DNA of 11,057 nt from SIG673 sp045638685 (GTDB taxonomy: Bacteria; Bacillota; Clostridia; Oscillospirales; CAG-272). The first letter of the stretch is position 1; every line of letters starts with the position of its first letter. Under the pieces are notes generated by a model, which worked only from the letters and a program-made list of their open reading frames with translations, made no database searches and had not been told where the DNA came from. This document shows, piece after piece, positions 6,453 through 11,057 of the stretch. The position numbers and the translations under genes were made by a program. The stretch is from assembly GCA_045638685.1 (NCBI GenBank), contig JAZUBT010000027.1, positions 1-11,057 of the forward strand. Reading direction: 5' to 3'.

Positions 6453-6644
6453 ATGAAAAGCAATGAAAAAAACAAAAGCGCTAACACGGAAAAAAAGAAG
6501 GGCGGGTTAAGCCCCATGGAGGTAGCTCTTTCGGTGGTAAGACCTAATATTCACACAGGGATAAATACCGATCCTCAGGGCTCGTGGACAGGTGTTCCCG
6601 ATGACGAATACGACCGTCCCATTCAGGACGCAGACGACCTCTAA
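6453..6644 (+). CDS. small acidic-tailed protein of unknown function (63 aa)
   Basis: This is a real small gene: AAGGGAG (6437-6443) sits nine bases before the ATG and the frame ends in a TAA at 6642-6644. Residues 1-17 are hydrophilic and rich in Lys, Asn and Glu, with no signal peptide or membrane segment. Residues 18-34 (GGLSPMEVALSVVRPNI) could form a short amphipathic helix. The C-terminal half is probably extended, with GSWTGVP (43-49) and the acidic end RPIQDADDL. From memory, short clostridial proteins often end in a GSYTG-x-P...PVQDADDL pattern, so this probably belongs to that uncharacterised conserved group; I cannot confirm this without a search. There are no cysteines or known catalytic motifs. 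It is flanked by the structured element on the left and by the nuclease operon promoter on the right, so it is probably transcribed on its own. No function is assigned. Confidence 0.8.
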   Translation: MKSNEKNKSANTEKKKGGLSPMEVALSVVRPNIHTGINTDPQGSWTGVPDDEYDRPIQDADDL

Positions 6645-6751
6645 GCATCGGTAAAAAAGCCACAAAGTAAATTTTAAACGGGAAACGTCGGCAAAGATAG
6701 GATATTTCTTTAAAATAAATATTAAATATATTAAATTTTTCATTAAAGCTA

Positions 6752-6780
6752 TTGCAAAAACAGGCAAGATATTATACAAT
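6752..6780 (+). promoter_or_regulatory. sigma-A promoter of the nuclease/ATPase/GTPase unit
   Basis: TTGCAA (6752-6757) and TACAAT (6775-6780) are separated by 17 bases, with a predicted start near 6787. The following leader is about 34 bases and contains AAAGGA, ten bases before the ATG at 6821. The preceding stretch 6645-6750 is AT-rich with no gene and no clear terminator for the upstream small gene. Confidence 0.72.
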
Positions 6781-6820
6781 GAATATGTATATACGTTTAT
6801 TATGAAAGGAAATCCGTTTT

Positions 6821-7939
6821 ATGGTAAAAATACTTCATCTTGCCGACGTTCATCTCGACAGTCCGTTTAAAAACGTGCCTTACACAGAATCGGTAAAGCG
6901 CAGAAACGATACACGTCGGGTTTTTGCCAACGCGCTCGGCTACGCCGAAAAATGCGGCGCTTCGGTGGTTCTGCTCAGCGGCGATCTTTTTGACAGCGAG
7001 TTTTATACCGAAAACACGGTCTCCTTTTTGATTGACGCTTTTAAGAGTATGCCCTCCTGCCGTTTCGTGATTTCTCCCGGAAACCACGATCCGTATAAAC
7101 ACGGCAGTCCCTACACGGAAAGCTCCTTTCCCGAAAACGTTTTTATCTTCAGCTCTGAGGAAATGCAAAAAATAAGCTTTCCCGACCTCGGTCTTAACGT
7201 ATATGGCTACGCCTTTACGTCAGACGCTCACGTAAAACGTCCTCTTGAGGGCTTCACAGCAGACGGAGACGGATTTAACGTTCTGTGCGCCCATACCGAC
7301 ATAGATACTCCCCTTTCAACATACGCTCCCATATCTGTAGCAGAGCTTTCTAAATCGCGACTTGATTACGCCGCTCTCGGTCATATTCACACCAACAAGG
7401 AAATTAATAAGGCGGCAAACACGGTTTACGCCTACGCGGGCTCTCTTACGGGACGCGATTTTTCGGAGCACGGGGACAACGGAGGAATACTTATAACCCT
7501 TGACGCCAAAAACGGCAAAAAGAAAGCGACTGCGGAAAGAGTGGTATTCTGTCCGTGGGTATATAAAACGGTTACCGTTAATTTAAGCGAGACGGGAAAG
7601 GGCGCCTTAAAGCCCACCCTTATAAAACGTCTTTCGGAGGAAACGGCGAACACCGAAAGAGAGCAGATAATCCGCCTCTCCCTAACAGGCAGCGTTGATT
7701 ACGAAATAGACACGGCGGCTCTTCTTTCGGAGTTAAGTGAGCATTCGGTAAGAGAAATAGATAACAAAACCGTTTCAAGCTTTGACTACCTCGGTCTTGC
7801 CGACGACTTTTCGCTTCGCGGAGAGTTTTACAGAACACTAAGGCCAATGCTTTCCTCAGAAAACGATGAGGAGCGTAAGCTCGCCGAGGCCGCGCTACGG
7901 CTCGGACTTAACGCGCTGAGCAGAACCGAGCTTGAATAG
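6821..7939 (+). CDS. Mre11/SbcD-family (YhaO-type) DNA repair nuclease
   Basis: This is a calcineurin-like metallophosphoesterase that should cut DNA ends, working as the nuclease subunit of a complex with the ATPase encoded next. All the two-metal motifs of the family are visible in order: DxH as ADVH (Asp9, His11), SGDLFD (Asp55), GNHD (Asn88, His89, Asp90), AHTD (His158) and GHIH (His188, His190). Nothing catalytic seems missing. Residues 1-240 are the phosphoesterase domain. The remaining 130 form the capping/partner-binding region, which is divergent. At 372 residues it is closer to B. subtilis YhaO (about 400) than to long eukaryotic Mre11. There is no signal peptide or membrane segment, so it is cytoplasmic. 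It is the first gene after the promoter at 6752 and is followed by a 158-base gap, although many such pairs overlap. Biochemical specificity (exo- or endonuclease, double or single strand) cannot be read from the sequence. Confidence 0.9.
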   Translation: MVKILHLADVHLDSPFKNVPYTESVKRRNDTRRVFANALGYAEKCGASVVLLSGDLFDSEFYTENTVSFLIDAFKSMPSCRFVISPGNHDPYKHGSPYTESSFPENVFIFSSEEMQKISFPDLGLNVYGYAFTSDAHVKRPLEGFTADGDGFNVLCAHTDIDTPLSTYAPISVAELSKSRLDYAALGHIHTNKEINKAANTVYAYAGSLTGRDFSEHGDNGGILITLDAKNGKKKATAERVVFCPWVYKTVTVNLSETGKGALKPTLIKRLSEETANTEREQIIRLSLTGSVDYEIDTAALLSELSEHSVREIDNKTVSSFDYLGLADDFSLRGEFYRTLRPMLSSENDEERKLAEAALRLGLNALSRTELE

Positions 7940-8097
7940 CCCGAAATATGCTTTTCAGTAATCAAGCAGAAAGCAAAAAGCCTTAAATAGAATTTAGTCC
8001 GCTAAAATAATGCGGTAACGTTCGTTTGAAAATAAAAAGATACCGACAGACGCAGTGTCGAAAAAACAATCAGTAAAGAAAAGGTAAAATTAAGATT
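7940..8097 (+). other. 158-base spacer between nuclease and ATPase genes
   Basis: The spacer holds two small hairpins: CCGC/GCGG (about 7999-8015) and CGACA/TGTCG (8044-8048 with 8056-8060). Neither has a T-tract, so I see no terminator. No convincing promoter was found either. The ATPase start at 8098 has only a distant AAAGG about 13 bases upstream. The spacer may tune translation of the second gene or carry a missed promoter. Read-through transcription is assumed. Confidence 0.4.
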
Positions 8098-10329
8098 ATG
8101 CGTATTTGTGAAATACATATCGAGGAGTTCGGTGGAATTTTAAATAAGCACATCACCCTTGACGGCGGCTTTAACCTGCTTTGCGGAATAAACGAGTCAG
8201 GCAAAACTACTCTTTGTAATTTTATAAAGTACATCTTTTACGGCTTTTCCGGCGCAGACGAGCGCTTGGAAATGAGTAACTTCAAAACCGGGGTATCCTC
8301 TGGGTATATAATAATTGAGGACGGCAACGGTATAAAATACCGTATAGTAAGACGCGACTCCGAAAAATCAAAGAGCAGGCTAAACGTTTTCAGAGAGAAG
8401 GACGGAAGCGAGTTTTCTATATGGAAGGACCACGCCACCTCTCCCGGCGAGTACTTTCTCGGCGTAACGGAAAAGCTCTACACCCGCTCGATATACGTAA
8501 GTCAGATAGGGGGCGCCGCGCTTGACGGCGGAAGCGCAGAGGCGGTAAGCAATCTGCTTATTTCCGGAGACGAGGCGACAAATTTAAATAAAGCCAAAAA
8601 CGCTCTTGAAAATTACCGCAAATCCCTCCGTTTAAAAAGGGGCAGAGGCGGAAAAATCTCCGACACGGAGGACGCCCTTTCCCACTTAAAAGAGAAATTT
8701 GAGCGCGGAGCAAAAACAAAAGAGAATTTATCCGAGTTAAGTTCAAGCATAAAACGTCTTGAAAATGACAGAGAAGCCTTAACAGAGCAGCTTAAAAGCA
8801 CACGCGCGGCACTCGCAACGGCTAAAAGTACCAAGATTTCCAGTCTTCTGAAAAACAAAGAGGATATAGAAAAACATCGCGAGGAGCTGCTGCTCCGCGA
8901 GGCTCGTATTATGAGCGAAAATACGGTAAACGGCTTTCTCCCCGATGAAAGCTACATAAGAGAGCTTACCGCAGCTAAAAATGCCGCTGAGGCGCAAAAA
9001 GAAAGCCACGAAAGTCTGAAAACAAAAATAACGTCTATAACAGAGCAAAAAAAGCAGAGCTTACCAAAGGGGTATAAGGAATATACCGAAATGGGAAAAA
9101 CAGGCTCCGTTAAGGAGAAATACAAAAAAGGCAGCGCGGCAAAAAGAACGCTTCAGCTTTTCACTGTATTCTGTTCTATACTTTCGGTTACGTCAATCTC
9201 CTCCTTTTTCATTCCCGAAAGCTTTGGGATTCAACTTGAAAGAAGCATAACCTTCGCGGGGGCTTCTACCTTCTTTGCCATCGTGTTCTGGGTTTTATAT
9301 ATACGCTCCGCCATTAAGCTTCACAGAATTAACAAAAAGCTGTTTATCAGCTCCAAGCGTCCTTCAAGCAAGGCGTTTGAGGAATTTGACACCTACGATA
9401 AGGTACACGGAAACGACTTCCGCTCCTTTTCCGAGGCTCTTACAGAATCGGAAAAAACCGCTGACGAAAAGCAGACGGCTCTTGATAAGCTTCTACGTCT
9501 CTGGGGTAAAGGCTCAGCCATAGAGGCAGAGGAAGCGTACTTTAAATATCTTACCGACAAAAAGGACGCCGAGGAAAAGCTTATTGAGCTACGCAGCAAC
9601 GAGCATTTTATTTCCGCTCAGCTGTCCATATACAGCGATACGGAAATTGCTGAGGCTAAAAGCATCGTGCCAGAAGCTGCGAATACACAGTCGAAAAATT
9701 TAAGCGAAAAGAACGTTACGGAGCTCGAAATTAAAATTGATAACGTTAATGGAGAGCTTCGTGAGCTTGAGATACGCCGCGCGGAAATAAGCGGTGGCGG
9801 TGCTCCGAAGCTTGACAAGCTTTCCGCTGAAATTGACGAAACCGAGGCAAAGCTTAAAAAGCTAAGCTTCAGCTACGCGGCGGCTGAGCTTGCGATAGAA
9901 GCTCTTGAAAAGGCGGAGGGAAATATACGCTATACCGTTTCCCCGTATCTCAGCGAGGCGGCGGGTGAGTATTTCACTGCTTTAACAAAAAAACGCTATG
10001 CAGGTCTTCTGCTTGACGAAAATATGTCTCTTAAATACAAAGACGGAGAGACGGGTACTCCTATCGACAGCCTATATCTTAGCGGCGGAAGTGCTGACCT
10101 TGCTTGGATATGTCTCCGACTTGCGCTTCACAAAAAGCTTTCGGAAAGCCATCCGGTACCGATAATTCTTGACGAGTGCTTCGTTTATTTTGACGACACA
10201 AGATTAAAGGCGATACTTAAAAAGCTTACGGATATAGCGGCGAAAAACGGGGTACAGATACTTCTCTTCTCGGCAAGCAGCAGAGAAAAAAATATTCTGC
10301 AAAAAACGGTCAACACGGTTAAAATATAA
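8098..10329 (+). CDS. Rad50/SbcC-like (YhaN-type) ATPase with central membrane hairpin
   Basis: This is an SMC/ABC-type ATPase, the likely partner of the adjacent Mre11-like nuclease; ATP binding would gate access of DNA ends to the nuclease. Seen: the N-terminal half-domain opening MRICEIHIEEFGG, as in YhaN; Walker A GINESGKTT (30-38); two long charged heptad-like segments (about 165-345 and 410-650); the ABC signature LSGGSADLA (661-669); and Walker B PIILDE (687-693) with catalytic Glu693. It has 743 residues, shorter than B. subtilis YhaN (above 900). There is no CxxC zinc hook. Instead, two hydrophobic segments (about 352-371 and 383-402) sit at the exact middle of the chain, flanked by basic residues, and look like a membrane hairpin. 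If so, the complex is tethered to the cytoplasmic membrane by its coil tip. The start is chosen because the family begins there, since the ribosome site is weak. A gap of only 42 bases separates it from the next gene, so co-transcription is likely. Confidence 0.9.
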   Translation: MRICEIHIEEFGGILNKHITLDGGFNLLCGINESGKTTLCNFIKYIFYGFSGADERLEMSNFKTGVSSGYIIIEDGNGIKYRIVRRDSEKSKSRLNVFREKDGSEFSIWKDHATSPGEYFLGVTEKLYTRSIYVSQIGGAALDGGSAEAVSNLLISGDEATNLNKAKNALENYRKSLRLKRGRGGKISDTEDALSHLKEKFERGAKTKENLSELSSSIKRLENDREALTEQLKSTRAALATAKSTKISSLLKNKEDIEKHREELLLREARIMSENTVNGFLPDESYIRELTAAKNAAEAQKESHESLKTKITSITEQKKQSLPKGYKEYTEMGKTGSVKEKYKKGSAAKRTLQLFTVFCSILSVTSISSFFIPESFGIQLERSITFAGASTFFAIVFWVLYIRSAIKLHRINKKLFISSKRPSSKAFEEFDTYDKVHGNDFRSFSEALTESEKTADEKQTALDKLLRLWGKGSAIEAEEAYFKYLTDKKDAEEKLIELRSNEHFISAQLSIYSDTEIAEAKSIVPEAANTQSKNLSEKNVTELEIKIDNVNGELRELEIRRAEISGGGAPKLDKLSAEIDETEAKLKKLSFSYAAAELAIEALEKAEGNIRYTVSPYLSEAAGEYFTALTKKRYAGLLLDENMSLKYKDGETGTPIDSLYLSGGSADLAWICLRLALHKKLSESHPVPIILDECFVYFDDTRLKAILKKLTDIAAKNGVQILLFSASSREKNILQKTVNTVKI

Positions 10330-10371
10330 ACGGTAAATTAGCTTGAAATGAAAGGACAAAAAGGAAAGACA

Positions 10372-11057
10372 ATGACGAAAATTGATATTATCTCCGGATT
10401 TCTCGGAGCGGGAAAAACTACTCTTATAAAAAAGCTTATTAACGAATGCTACAAAGGGGAAAAAATCGTTCTAATCGAAAACGAATTCGGTGAAATCGGT
10501 ATTGACGGCGGTTTTCTTCAGGATGCGGGAATCAATATAACCGAAATGAACTCCGGTTGTATCTGTTGCAGTCTCGTCGGAGATTTCGGAGAGGCTCTCA
10601 AAAAGGTTCTTGACGAGTACGCCCCCGACAGAATCCTTATCGAGCCGTCGGGAGTCGGAAAGCTCTCCGACGTAATAAAGGCTGTTCAGGATATTGAAAC
10701 CGAGGACGCTGTTCTTAACGCGTTTACCACCGTCTGCGACGCAGGTAAATGCAAGATGTATATAAAGAATTTCGGAGAGTTTTATATCAATCAGGTAGAG
10801 CACGCCTCCACTATAATTCTCAGCCACACAGGCGGAATGAGTGAGGAAAAGGTCGGGAAGGCTCTCGCGCTTATAAGGGAGCATAACAGCGAGGCGGTTA
10901 TAGTTACCACTCCGTGGGACGAGCTTAGCGGTCAGCAGCTTATTGACGCTATCGAGGGAACAAGCTCTCTTAAAAATGAAATTGAAGCTCTCTTAAAGGA
11001 GCATAGACATCACCACCACCATGACGAGGAATGCGAGTGCGGACATCACCACCACCA
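10372..11057 (+). CDS. G3E (CobW/P47K-family) GTPase, probable metallochaperone, truncated by window end
   Basis: Members of this GTPase family insert or traffic metals (Zn, Co, Ni) for target enzymes. The first 228 codons are present. Seen: Walker A GFLGAGKTT (9-17); ENEFGEIGID (36-45), a switch-like family segment; the metal-binding GCICC motif (Cys63, Cys65, Cys66) that defines the CobW group; and IEPSG (90-94), the usual E-P/T-S-G element. The usual guanine-specificity NKxD is replaced by SHTG (151-154), so base recognition is altered or weak. From residue 211 the chain becomes extremely metal-binding: HRHHHHH, then DEECEC, then at least four more His at the window edge. Such tails bind Zn or Ni in related proteins. 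AAGGA (10361-10365) gives a good ribosome site six bases before the ATG. It is probably the third gene of the unit starting at 6821, with no terminator between. Which metal and which client protein cannot be told. Confidence 0.92.
   Translation, partial: MTKIDIISGFLGAGKTTLIKKLINECYKGEKIVLIENEFGEIGIDGGFLQDAGINITEMNSGCICCSLVGDFGEALKKVLDEYAPDRILIEPSGVGKLSDVIKAVQDIETEDAVLNAFTTVCDAGKCKMYIKNFGEFYINQVEHASTIILSHTGGMSEEKVGKALALIREHNSEAVIVTTPWDELSGQQLIDAIEGTSSLKNEIEALLKEHRHHHHHDEECECGHHHH

Noticed and set aside
6266..6466. A 66-codon plus-strand frame overlapping the structured element and the start of the 63-codon gene
   Set aside because: Its start lacks a ribosome site, its composition is irregular, and it overlaps the much better supported gene at 6453.
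8056..8062. A perfect Spo0A-box word (TGTCGAA) upstream of the ATPase gene
   Set aside because: It is one arm of a small hairpin in a spacer without a detectable promoter. A 7-base match is expected by chance in 11 kb.
10471..10884. A 137-codon open frame on the minus strand
   Set aside because: It lies wholly inside the G3E GTPase gene, which has clear family motifs on the plus strand. It has no ribosome site and is an antisense shadow.
10981..11057. The run of histidine codons might be a cloning tag
   Set aside because: The His runs are interrupted by DEECECG, use the normal codon style of the gene, and such tails are natural in CobW-family proteins.
1..11057. CRISPR array, tRNA genes, insertion sequence or prophage
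   Set aside because: No regularly spaced direct repeats, no cloverleaf with a TTCGA-type arm, and no transposase, integrase or phage motifs were found in reading both strands.

Overview
The window looks like a chromosomal segment of a spore-forming (or formerly spore-forming) member of the Clostridia, probably a gut-type lineage. The evidence is a SpoIIE-type phosphatase, a glutamate dehydrogenase very close to the Clostridium symbiosum type, AT-rich intergenic DNA with near-consensus sigma-A promoters, and AGGA-type ribosome binding sites. No transposase, phage gene, tRNA, rRNA or CRISPR array is visible. I did not see a defence-type or mobile system. The best candidates for something undescribed are structured intergenic RNAs and the membrane-hairpin Rad50-like pair.

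Layout, left to right. Bases 1-120 are a block rich in short inverted repeats with no recognisable gene. Bases 132-245 encode, on the minus strand, a roughly 114-nt small RNA: a perfect consensus promoter (TTGACA-17-TATAAT) at one end, a UUCG-capped intrinsic terminator at the other, and a pseudoknot-capable fold between them. rsmB (498-1802, +), a 16S rRNA m5C methyltransferase, has its own promoter and converges on gdhA (2034-3386, -). The two share a strong terminator near 1856-1904, and the gdhA 3' region holds a row of small hairpins. gdhA has a textbook promoter just upstream. Next on the minus strand is spoIIE (3590-5995), the membrane-anchored PP2C phosphatase of the sporulation sigma-F switch.

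Bases 5996-6452 form a gene-free region. It contains a minus-strand intrinsic terminator upstream of spoIIE and a highly structured 160-base element (about 6221-6379). A 63-codon gene for a small acidic-tailed protein of unknown function follows (6453-6644, +).

From 6752 a promoter drives a probable three-gene rightward unit: an Mre11/SbcD/YhaO-type nuclease (6821-7939), its Rad50/SbcC/YhaN-type ATPase partner (8098-10329), and a G3E (CobW-family) metallochaperone GTPase (10372 to beyond the window end). The nuclease and ATPase should act together on DNA ends. The ATPase carries a predicted two-helix membrane hairpin at the middle of its coiled coil, where Rad50 has its zinc hook. The GTPase probably delivers or senses a metal, through a CxCC motif and a His/Cys-rich tail. 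Its link to the nuclease pair is only positional.
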